NCBI RefSeq assembly: GCF_003711805.1
Contig: NZ_QXCP01000009.1
Coordinates: forward strand, 372,001 to 436,000
Reading direction: 5' to 3'
From: Brachybacterium sp. EE-P12
Lineage (GTDB): Bacteria; Actinomycetota; Actinomycetes; Actinomycetales; Dermabacteraceae
Length of the DNA: 64,000 nt
Shown: positions 8,790 through 15,907 of the stretch, in pieces
Numbering within the stretch: position 1 is the first letter of the stretch
Layout: the number at the start of each line of letters is the position of its first letter
Made by a program: the position numbers and the translations under genes
Notes under the pieces: model-generated
What the model saw: only the letters and a program-made list of their open reading frames with translations
What the model was told of the DNA's origin: nothing
The model's database searches: none

Positions 8790-9812
8790 ATGAGCACCGA
8801 CCTCCGGAATCATCTGATCCGCCTCGCCTCCCGCCCGCACGGTGAACCGGTCCCGTCGGACTTCCTCCGCGACACCGCACCGGTCCCCTCGCCCGGGCCC
8901 GGCCAGGCGCTGCTGCGCACCCGGTACGTCTCCTTGGACCCGTACGTGCGCGGGCGCATGAGCGATGCGAAGTCCTACGCCGCACCGATGGAGGTCGGGG
9001 ACGTGATCGTCGGCGGCACCGTCGCGGAGGTCGTCGAGTCCGCCTCCGACGCCGTCTCCCCCGGCGACATCGTGCTCGGCTACGGCGGCTGGCAGGAGTA
9101 CAGCGTCGAGGACGCTTCAGGGCTGCGCGTGCTGGACCCGTCCCGCGCGCCCGTCACCACGGCACTGGGGGTGCTCGGCATGCCAGGCTTCACCGCCTAC
9201 GCCGGGCTCACCGCGATCGGTCGACCACGTCCCGGGGAGACGCTCGCCGTGGCCGCGGCGACCGGCCCCGTCGGCTCCGCGGTCGCCCAGATCGCGCACC
9301 TGAGCGGCGCCCGCACCATCGGTATCGCCGGCGGTGCCCGCAAGGTCGCCCATCTGCAGGAGCTCGGCGTCGACGCGGCGCTCGACCATCGTGCGCCGGA
9401 CCTCCCCGGCCGTCTCGCCGAGGCCGCACCGGACGGCATCGACGTGTACTTCGAGAACGTCGGCGGAGCGGTGTGGGACGCCGTGCTGCCGCTGCTGAAC
9501 GAGTTCGCACGGGTGCCCGTGTGCGGGCTGGCCGCGAGCTACAACGCGACCTCCCTGCCCGAGGGGCCGGACCGCAGCGGCGCCCTCCTCGGCCAGGTGC
9601 TCGCCAAGAGCCTCACCCTGCGGGGCTTCATCCAGCGCGAGTTCGTGCCGACTCTCTTCGACGACTTCCTGCGCGACATGAGCACCTGGGTCGAGAACGG
9701 ACAGGTGCGCTACACCGAGGACGTCACGGAGGGGCTGGACCGCGCACCGGAGACCTTCGTGGGCATGCTGCGCGGGGACAACCTCGGCAAGACGCTCATC
9801 AGGGTCTCCTGA
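8790..9812 (+). CDS. NADPH-dependent medium-chain reductase, curA-like
   Basis: 340-aa oxidoreductase of the zinc-free MDR superfamily, closest by eye to NADPH-dependent curcumin reductase and leukotriene B4 12-hydroxydehydrogenase. These reduce the C=C bond of alpha,beta-unsaturated ketones. The N-terminal GroES-like domain includes LRTRYVSLDPYVRGRM, typical of the group. The cofactor fold carries AAATGPVGSAVAQIAHLSGA (AxxGxxG type), and YFENVGGAVWDAVLPLL follows. The ATG is 6 nt after a -10 TACGCT (8778-8783), so it is probably leaderless. The natural substrate is unknown. Confidence 0.88.
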   Translation: MSTDLRNHLIRLASRPHGEPVPSDFLRDTAPVPSPGPGQALLRTRYVSLDPYVRGRMSDAKSYAAPMEVGDVIVGGTVAEVVESASDAVSPGDIVLGYGGWQEYSVEDASGLRVLDPSRAPVTTALGVLGMPGFTAYAGLTAIGRPRPGETLAVAAATGPVGSAVAQIAHLSGARTIGIAGGARKVAHLQELGVDAALDHRAPDLPGRLAEAAPDGIDVYFENVGGAVWDAVLPLLNEFARVPVCGLAASYNATSLPEGPDRSGALLGQVLAKSLTLRGFIQREFVPTLFDDFLRDMSTWVENGQVRYTEDVTEGLDRAPETFVGMLRGDNLGKTLIRVS

Positions 9813-9828
9813 CGAGCGGCGCCGTGGT

Positions 9829-9863
9829 GTGCCTCTCACCGGGCCCTGCCGGGTGGGAGGCAC
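9829..9863 (+). terminator. hairpin terminator after the curA-like gene
   Basis: A 12-bp stem with one mismatch (9829-9840 with 9852-9863) around an 11-nt loop, 16 nt after the stop codon. Confidence 0.65.
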
Positions 9864-9908
9864 CCCTCCGCGGCTGTTACGCTTGTCCTCGGTCGCCTGC
9901 GCGACCAC

Positions 9909-9984
9909 GGCTCTGTAGCTCAGTTGGTAGAGCGTTCGACTGAAAATCGAAAGGTCACCGGATCGACGCCGGTCGGAGCCACCA
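9909..9984 (+). tRNA. tRNA-Phe (anticodon GAA) with encoded CCA
   Basis: The 73-nt body plus an encoded CCA (9982-9984). Acceptor GGCTCTG pairs with CGGAGCC (one wobble); anticodon stem TTCGA/TCGAA encloses CTGAAAA (anticodon GAA). The T-arm is ACCGG-ATCGACG-CCGGT, so position 54 is A instead of the near-universal T. The other four tRNAs in the window have normal T-loops and no encoded CCA. Confidence 0.94.
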
Positions 9985-9986
9985 CC

Positions 9987-10018
9987 ACGAAGCCCCCTGG
10001 TCCGCCAGGGGGCTTCGT
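9987..10018 (+). terminator. terminator after tRNA-Phe
   Basis: A perfect 14-bp stem (9987-10000 with 10005-10018) with loop TCCG, immediately after the CCA of tRNA-Phe. Confidence 0.85.
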
Positions 10019-10046
10019 CGTCGTCTGCGGCACGTCGGCCGAGCTG

Positions 10047-10126
10047 GATGGTCATGCAGTGGCGGATGGCGTCCCGCTACGGCGATATCGTCGTAGTGGG
10101 ACGCCATCCGCCGGCAGGTGACCAGG
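10047..10126. repeat. 80-bp palindromic intergenic element, copy 1
   Basis: The outer arms GATGGTCA (10047-10054) and TGACCA (10119-10124) flank a near-perfect inverted repeat, 10061-10086 against 10087-10112: 26 bp with two G-T differences. The core words ATGGCGTCCC and GGGACGCCAT recur in two other copies in the window (20468-20547, 57589-57668), each also 80 bp. It lies between the tRNA-Phe terminator and fhs. It can fold as one long hairpin in either strand's transcript. Confidence 0.88.
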
Positions 10127-10230
10127 TGCCGACGGAGGCACGGGCTGCAGGCCCGCGCCCCGTAGGCTGGGGCCCGACACCGCCCGGGCACCGACGCCCC
10201 GACGCGACGACCACTCAGTGGAGGACGATG

Positions 10231-11904
10231 ATGTCAGCCGAGAACCCCGACCTCGCGATCGCTCAGGCGGCGACGCTCGAGCCCATCACCGCGATCGCCG
10301 AACGGGCCGGGGTGCCGGCCGAGGCGCTGGTGCCCTACGGCACCGACAAGGCCAAGGTCGATGTGCGCAGGATGGAGCCGACCGGCCGCACCGGGCGCCT
10401 GGTGCTGGTCTCGGCGATGAGTCCGACCCCGGCCGGCGAGGGCAAGTCGACCACGACCGTCGGCCTCGCCGATGCGTTCTCGCTCATGGGCCGGCGCACG
10501 ATGGTCGCGCTGCGCGAGCCGGCGCTCGGCCCGATCATGGGCATCAAGGGCGGGGCGACCGGCGGCGGGCACGCCCAGGTGGTGCCGATGGAGGACATCA
10601 ACCTCCACTTCACCGGTGACTTCCATGCCATCCAGATCGCGAACAACACCCTCGCCGCGCTCGTGGACAACCACATCCAGCAGGGCAATGCGCTGGGCAT
10701 CGATCCGCGCCGCATCCAGTGGAAGCGTGTCGTGGACGTCAACGACCGCGCCCTGCGCAGCATCGTGATCGGGCTGGGCGGGCCCGCGCAGGGCGTCCCG
10801 CGCGAGGACGGCTTCGACATCGTCGTCGCCTCCGAGATCATGGCGGTGCTGTGCCTGGCCGCGGACCTCGAGGACCTGCAGGCCCGGATCGACCGGATCG
10901 TCGTGGGCTTCAGCTACGACCGCGCTCCGGTGTCGGTCGCGGACCTCGGCGTGGGCGGGGCGATCACTATGCTGCTCAAGGACGCGCTGCTGCCGAACCT
11001 CGTGCAGACCCTCGGAGGCACGCCCGCGCTCGTGCACGGCGGCCCCTTCGCGAACATCGCCCACGGCTGCAACTCCCTGGCCGCGACCCGCCTGGCCCTC
11101 TCCCTCGCGGACATCACCGTCACCGAGGCCGGCTTCGGCTCCGACCTGGGGGCGGAGAAGTTCCTCGACATCAAGTCCCGCGTGGGCGGCCTCTCCCCCG
11201 ATGCCGCCGTGGTGGTCGGGACGGTGCGGGCGCTGAAGTTGCACGGCGGCGTCGCCAAGGCGGACCTGGAGATCGAGGACGTCGAAGCCGCGCTGCGCGG
11301 CACCGAGAACCTCGCCCGGCACGTCGAGAACCTGCGCAAGTTCGGCATCGAGCCGGTGATCGCGCTGAACCGCTTCCCCTCCGACACCGAGGCGGAGCTC
11401 GAGGCGGTGCTCGACTGGGCGCGCGAGCAGGGCTTCCGCGCCGCGCTGTCCGAGGTGTGGGCGAGGGGCGGGGAGGGCGGCCGCGCCGTCGCCGAGCAGG
11501 TCCTCGCCGCGATCGAGGAGGACGTCCCGGACTTCCACCACCTCTACGACCCCGAAGCCGGGATCGAGGAGTCCCTGCGCACGCTCGCCCGCGAGGTCTA
11601 CGGCGCCGACGACGTCGTCTTCGAGGACCGCGCCCCGGCGCAGCTGCGGATGCTGAAGCGCAACGGCTGGGACACGCTGCCGGTGTGCGTGGCGAAGACC
11701 CAGTACTCCTTCTCCGACGACCCCGCCGCGCTCGGCGCGCCCACCGGGCACGTGCTGCACGTGCGCGATCTGGTGCCGAAGATCGGGGCGGGCTTCGTCG
11801 TGGCCCTGACCGGCGCGATCATGACGATGCCGGGCCTGCCGAAGGAGCCGGCCGCCCTGCGCATGGGCGTCACGGACGCCGGGGAGTCGATCGGGCTGTT
11901 CTGA
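10231..11904 (+). CDS. fhs: formate-tetrahydrofolate ligase
   Basis: 557-aa ATP-dependent ligase that joins formate to tetrahydrofolate, giving 10-formyl-THF for purine and Met-tRNA formylation. The family P-loop is clear (TPAGEGKSTTTVGLADA), as are REPALGPIMGIKGGATGGGHAQV and LHGGPFANIAHGCNS, all hallmarks of FTHFS. The length is normal (about 555). GGAGG lies 6 nt before the ATG at 10231; an adjacent in-frame ATG at 10228 is only 3 nt from it. It is a single-gene unit without folD alongside. Confidence 0.97.
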   Translation: MSAENPDLAIAQAATLEPITAIAERAGVPAEALVPYGTDKAKVDVRRMEPTGRTGRLVLVSAMSPTPAGEGKSTTTVGLADAFSLMGRRTMVALREPALGPIMGIKGGATGGGHAQVVPMEDINLHFTGDFHAIQIANNTLAALVDNHIQQGNALGIDPRRIQWKRVVDVNDRALRSIVIGLGGPAQGVPREDGFDIVVASEIMAVLCLAADLEDLQARIDRIVVGFSYDRAPVSVADLGVGGAITMLLKDALLPNLVQTLGGTPALVHGGPFANIAHGCNSLAATRLALSLADITVTEAGFGSDLGAEKFLDIKSRVGGLSPDAAVVVGTVRALKLHGGVAKADLEIEDVEAALRGTENLARHVENLRKFGIEPVIALNRFPSDTEAELEAVLDWAREQGFRAALSEVWARGGEGGRAVAEQVLAAIEEDVPDFHHLYDPEAGIEESLRTLAREVYGADDVVFEDRAPAQLRMLKRNGWDTLPVCVAKTQYSFSDDPAALGAPTGHVLHVRDLVPKIGAGFVVALTGAIMTMPGLPKEPAALRMGVTDAGESIGLF

Positions 11905-11951
11905 GGCCGGATCCGGGCGACAGGGGCACCCGGGACGCTGCGCGGCTGCGG

Positions 11952-12542
11952 TCAGCGCCGCTCGTCGCGCTCGGCGACCTGCCCGGCCTCGAGCTCGGTC
12001 TCGTCCTCGAGATCGATGTCCAGCACGTCCTCGTCCTCGACGTCGTCGGCGACGTCCTCGGGCTCCACCCAGTTGTGATCGGTGAGCGGGGTGACCGTGT
12101 CGACCACGACGTTCTCCGGGAACAACTCGCGGGTCCCCTCGTGCATGCCCTCGTGGTCGTCGCCCTCGTCGTCGACGAAGCCGTCCTCGTCGTCATCGTC
12201 GTCCGAGGGGCTCGCCAGCCTCTCGCTGAGCTCGTCGATCGCGTAGTCGCCCCCGCGCACGAATCCGCGCCGGAAGGCGGCGCGTCCCACCATCACGCTC
12301 GCCACGGGGACGGTGAGCATCTGCGCGAGCAGCACCAGCAGCAGGAAGCCGGCCAGGCTCCACGACCCGGCCGCGAGCGCGGCCCCGGCGAAGACCAGGA
12401 TCAGGCCGAGGACCTGCGGCTTCGAGGCCGCATGGATGCGCATGAGCACCCCGTCGAAGCGGTTCAGCCCGACCGCGGAGACGACGCCCAGCACGAGCCC
12501 GCCGCCCATCAGCACGGCGGAGACGATCTCGGTCGCGCTCAT
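11952..12542 (-). CDS. mrpG: Na+/H+ antiporter subunit G with long acidic tail
   Basis: 196-aa subunit, last gene of the operon. Residues 1-95 are the normal MrpG/MnhG core: three transmembrane segments and the signature GLNRFDGVLMRIHAASKPQVLG. From about residue 100 to the end comes a cytoplasmic-type tail very rich in Asp and Glu (a DDDDDEDG run and a DVEDEDVLDIDLEDE stretch) absent from the usual proteins of about 110-120 aa. The start overlaps the mrpF stop (ATGA). The tail is seen directly; its role is unknown. Confidence 0.92.
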   Translation of the reverse strand: MSATEIVSAVLMGGGLVLGVVSAVGLNRFDGVLMRIHAASKPQVLGLILVFAGAALAAGSWSLAGFLLLVLLAQMLTVPVASVMVGRAAFRRGFVRGGDYAIDELSERLASPSDDDDDEDGFVDDEGDDHEGMHEGTRELFPENVVVDTVTPLTDHNWVEPEDVADDVEDEDVLDIDLEDETELEAGQVAERDERR

Positions 12543-13129
12543 CGCGCCCCTCCTCCCGGCTCGTCCTCGAACCCGCGCGGGCCCTCGGCCCCGAAGCCCG
12601 TCTCGTCCGCCGCCCCGAAGCCCTCCTCGACGCCGTCCACGGCGCCCTCCTCGGTCCGGTCGGGGCCGAGGTCCTCGCCGATGACGTTCTCGGGCTCGTA
12701 CGGAGCGCCGTCGGCGGCGCCGTGCTCCTCGACGAAGCCGTCCCCGAAGCCGCCGTCCTCCGCGAAGCCGTTCTCGGAGGAGGAATCGGTCTCGAGGTGG
12801 ATCGCGTCGTGCGGGCCGGTGTCGGTCACGGGCTCGTCGGGATGGCGACGTCGGCCCTGCAGCGGATCCTCCCGGGCGACGAAGCGGGCGAAGGTCACGG
12901 TGCCGACGAAGGCGAGGCCGGCGAGGCTCATCATCGCCGGCCCTGCCCAGTTCGCGCCGCTGTGCGCGACGTGCAGGGCCATCCCCATGATCACGAGCGT
13001 GACCAGGGAGTCGCTCGCGATCGCGCGGTCCAGGATGGTGGGGCCGATGATCATGCGGACGACGACGGCGAGCGCGGCCAGCGCCAGCACCGCCCCGTAG
13101 AGGACCAGGAGGATCTCGAAGGCGCTCAT
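12539..13129 (-). CDS. mrpF: Na+/H+ antiporter subunit F with long acidic/Gly tail
   Basis: 196-aa subunit. Residues 1-90 form the three-helix MrpF/MnhF core with RMIIGPTILDRAIASDSL. The remaining roughly 105 residues are a low-complexity tail rich in Glu, Asp and Gly (for example GFGDGFVEEHGAADG). Usual MrpF proteins stop near 90 aa. The ATG at 13129 is chosen because it starts the conserved core and overlaps the mrpE stop. Compare the tails of MrpG and MrpC. Confidence 0.92.
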   Translation of the reverse strand: MSAFEILLVLYGAVLALAALAVVVRMIIGPTILDRAIASDSLVTLVIMGMALHVAHSGANWAGPAMMSLAGLAFVGTVTFARFVAREDPLQGRRRHPDEPVTDTGPHDAIHLETDSSSENGFAEDGGFGDGFVEEHGAADGAPYEPENVIGEDLGPDRTEEGAVDGVEEGFGAADETGFGAEGPRGFEDEPGGGAR

Positions 13130-13665
13130 CGCAGACCCGCCTCCTCGAGGATCTCGCGGCGGCCGACCGCCCACAGCAGACGCTCCTCCTGGGCGCGCAC
13201 GTCGCGGCGCGCCTTCTCGACCGCCTCCGGGGTGCCGGCGTTGAAGGTGTGCAGGAACAGGGTGCCGGTGGCGCGCTGCGCCTCGACCACGACGGAGCCG
13301 GGGATCAGCGTGCACAGCACCCCGGTGAAGGTCAGGAAGAAGTCGGAGCGGGAGGCCATCTGCACCGCGATCACGGAGCTGGGCGGCTGCGGTCCGGGCC
13401 GCAGCGCGAAGTAGCCCACCTGGACCGCGGAGACGGCGCAGTCGGCGAGGAAGCGCACCACGAACAGGGTGAAGCGCACGGGCCGCAGCGTGAGCTCGTG
13501 GCCCGTGGGCGGCATCGGGAACATGACGAACACGAGCACGGCCACGAGCGCGCCGCCGAGGACGTTCTTCAGATCGATCCCGCCCCACAGCAGGCACCAG
13601 ACCGCGACCGCGGCGAGGATCCACATCAGGGAGCCGCGCAGGTCCTTCAGGCGTCGGCGGATCAT
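13126..13665 (-). CDS. mrpE: Na+/H+ antiporter subunit E
   Basis: 179-aa MrpE/MnhE membrane subunit: N-terminal helices with AVWCLLWGGIDLKNVLGGALVA, then VGYFALRPGPQPPSSVIAVQM and LTFTGVLCTLIPGSVVVEA, the conserved centre of the family, and a soluble C-terminus. Normal length. ATGA overlaps on both sides (mrpD stop, mrpF start) show tight translational coupling in the operon. Confidence 0.94.
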   Translation of the reverse strand: MIRRRLKDLRGSLMWILAAVAVWCLLWGGIDLKNVLGGALVAVLVFVMFPMPPTGHELTLRPVRFTLFVVRFLADCAVSAVQVGYFALRPGPQPPSSVIAVQMASRSDFFLTFTGVLCTLIPGSVVVEAQRATGTLFLHTFNAGTPEAVEKARRDVRAQEERLLWAVGRREILEEAGLR

Positions 13666-15257
13666 CCCCCCACCTCCTGCGCGGCGCCGTCGAGCTGCGT
13701 GATGCCGTTGTCGACGCGCTGGCCCTGATCGTCGATCCGGTAGCGCAGGTCCCCGGCCGCCTCGTCGCCGAGCACCGCCCCGACGTACGGGGTGCGCTGC
13801 AGGACCGAGTGCGCGGCCTCGTCGGCGTAGGTCATCAGCGGGCCCGCGAACACGGTCAGCGCGAGGGAGAAGGCGATCATGGCGGTGGTCGCGCCGGTCA
13901 TGACCCGGGGCGTGGGCACGTCGCGGGCGATGATCTCCTCGCTGGGCTCCTGCCAGAAGGCGCGGTTCCAGATCTTCGCGATCGCGTAGAGGGTCAGCAG
14001 GCTCGTCAGGACGCTGACCGCGATGAGGATCCAGCCGGAGGTGCGGTCATAGGCGATGCCCGCCTCGATCAGGCCCACCTTCCCGATGAAGCCGGAGAAG
14101 GGCGGGATCCCGGCGAGGTTCATCGCCGGGATGAAGAACAGCACCGCGATCAGCGGGGCGAGCTTCTGCAGACCGCCGAGCTTGATGAGATCGGTGGTGC
14201 CGCCGCGATGCTCGATCAGGCCGGCGGCGAGGAACAGCGTGGACTGCACGGTGATGTGGTGGGCGACGTAGTAGATCGTCGCGGCCATCCCGAGCTGGGT
14301 GACCATGCCGATGCCGAAGAGCATGTACCCCATGTGGGAGACGAGCGTGAAGGACAGCACGCGCTTGAGGTCCGTCTGTGCGACGGCGCCGAGGATCCCG
14401 ATGAACAGGCTCAGCCCCGCCGCGGCCAGCAGCAGGTTCGAGATCTGCGAGAACGGGAACAGCAGCGTCTCCAGGCGCAGGATCGCGTAGATGCCGACCT
14501 TCGTCAGCAGGCCCGCGAACACCGCGGTGACCGGCGCGGGCGCGGTCGGGTAGGAGTCCGGCAGCCAGGCGCTCAGCGGGAAGATCGCGGCCTTGATCGC
14601 GAAGGCGACCAGCAGCATCAGCTCGAGGATCATGCGGGTCCCGGGCTCGAGGCCGTCCAGCCGCACCGCCAGCTCGGCCATGTTCACGGTGCCCGCCGCG
14701 GCGTACACCGCCGCGATCGCGGACAGGAAGATCACCGAGCTGAGCACCGAGACGATCACGTAGGTGGTCGCGGCGCGCACGCGGCTCGCGGAGCCGCCGA
14801 GGGTGAGCAGCACGTAGCTCGAGGCGAGCAGCACCTCGAAGCCGACGTAGAGGTTGAACAGGTCCCCTGCGAGGAACGCCATGGACACGCCGGCGACGAG
14901 GGTGAGATAGGTGGGGTGGTAGATCGCCACCGGGGTCCGCTCGACGTTCTCGCTCACGCTCTGGGCGCTCGAGTACACGAGCACGGCGAGGGTGACGAAG
15001 CTCGAGACGGTCAGCATCAGAGCCGTGAGCCTGTCCGCGACCAGCACGATCCCCAGCTGCGGGGTCCAGTTGCCGATCTGGAGGACCAGCACTCCGTGCT
15101 GGGTGACGTGCCAGGCGAGCAGCAGGGCGATGGTGAAGATCGCGACCAGGGTCACCACGGCCAGGCCCAGCTGCAGCCGCGTGTGGTGGCGCAGCAGCAG
15201 GGTGATCGCGGCGCCGAGCAGCGGCAGCATCACGGGCAGCGCGAGGAGGAGCTCCAT
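13662..15257 (-). CDS. mrpD: Na+/H+ antiporter subunit D (proton-pump NuoN/M-like)
   Basis: 531-aa polytopic membrane subunit related to NuoM/NuoN of complex I, one of the two putative ion-channel subunits of the Mrp antiporter. It shows the Proton_antipo_M core with a key glutamate in YVGFEVLLASSYVLL, the lysine helix FAIKAAIFPLSAWLPDSYPTAP, and VSHMGYMLFGIG. The start (MELLLALPVMLPLLG) begins the first helix; a long in-frame upstream extension is an Arg-rich shadow of mrpC and is rejected. Confidence 0.95.
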   Translation of the reverse strand: MELLLALPVMLPLLGAAITLLLRHHTRLQLGLAVVTLVAIFTIALLLAWHVTQHGVLVLQIGNWTPQLGIVLVADRLTALMLTVSSFVTLAVLVYSSAQSVSENVERTPVAIYHPTYLTLVAGVSMAFLAGDLFNLYVGFEVLLASSYVLLTLGGSASRVRAATTYVIVSVLSSVIFLSAIAAVYAAAGTVNMAELAVRLDGLEPGTRMILELMLLVAFAIKAAIFPLSAWLPDSYPTAPAPVTAVFAGLLTKVGIYAILRLETLLFPFSQISNLLLAAAGLSLFIGILGAVAQTDLKRVLSFTLVSHMGYMLFGIGMVTQLGMAATIYYVAHHITVQSTLFLAAGLIEHRGGTTDLIKLGGLQKLAPLIAVLFFIPAMNLAGIPPFSGFIGKVGLIEAGIAYDRTSGWILIAVSVLTSLLTLYAIAKIWNRAFWQEPSEEIIARDVPTPRVMTGATTAMIAFSLALTVFAGPLMTYADEAAHSVLQRTPYVGAVLGDEAAGDLRYRIDDQGQRVDNGITQLDGAAQEVGG

Positions 15258-15259
15258 GC

Positions 15260-15907
15260 TCAGATGTCCTCCTCGTCGCTCGTGCGGTCGCGGATCTCGT
15301 GGCGCAGCGCCGCCGCGTCCCCGCGCCGGTGCTCCCGGCGGCGCCGCATCGCCTCGCGCAGCGAGTCGGCGTCTCCCTCGTCGGCCTCGGTCGCATCCTG
15401 CGGGACGTCCTCGGCGCTGGTGAGGTCCGAGCCCAGCGGGTCCTCGTCCTCCCCTGTGCCCAGGCCCTGCGAGTGGGCGATCGCGCCGCGACGCGCCTCC
15501 TCGGACAGCGCCTGCGACCAGGGCAGCCGCTCGGCGTCCTCGCTGCGCCGACGGCGACGGCGCAGCACGCGCCGGTCCTCGACGTCGTCGGGGACCTCGT
15601 CGTGGCCGAACAGCTGCCACGCGCGGTAGGCCAGAGCCATGCCGAAGGCGGTGATGCCCAGCGAGATCACGATCGCGGTGAGCACCATCGCGAAGGGCAG
15701 CGGATCGGTCATCGACTCGGGATCGCCGCTGCCCTCGAAGGGCGGGCTCCCGATCGGTCCGGCAGCGACGATGAACAGCAGGTTCACGCCGTTGCCGGCC
15801 AGGACGAAGCCGAGCACGATGCGGCTCAGGGTCCGCTCGAGCACGAGGTAGATGCCGCAGGCGATCAGCACCCCGGCGGTCAGGAGGAGGGCGAGGCTAA
15901 CGTGCAT
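15260..15907 (-). CDS. mrpC: Na+/H+ antiporter subunit C with long charged tail
   Basis: 215-aa subunit of the NuoK-like MrpC/MnhC family. The core (1-106) has three helices and the motif VLGFVLAGNGVNLLFIVAAG, then DPLPFAMVLTAIVISLGITAF. The last 110 residues are an added tail with a seven-arginine run at its start followed by mixed acidic and basic stretches. Ordinary MrpC proteins are about 113 aa. It overlaps the end of mrpA by 11 nt. Confidence 0.93.
   Translation of the reverse strand: MHVSLALLLTAGVLIACGIYLVLERTLSRIVLGFVLAGNGVNLLFIVAAGPIGSPPFEGSGDPESMTDPLPFAMVLTAIVISLGITAFGMALAYRAWQLFGHDEVPDDVEDRRVLRRRRRRSEDAERLPWSQALSEEARRGAIAHSQGLGTGEDEDPLGSDLTSAEDVPQDATEADEGDADSLREAMRRRREHRRGDAAALRHEIRDRTSDEEDI

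Noticed and set aside
10048..10126. Peptide-like open frames starting MVMxWRMASRY in all three 80-bp elements
   Set aside because: The conserved translation follows from the DNA palindrome (it reads similarly on both strands), and no ribosome-binding site is consistent among copies.
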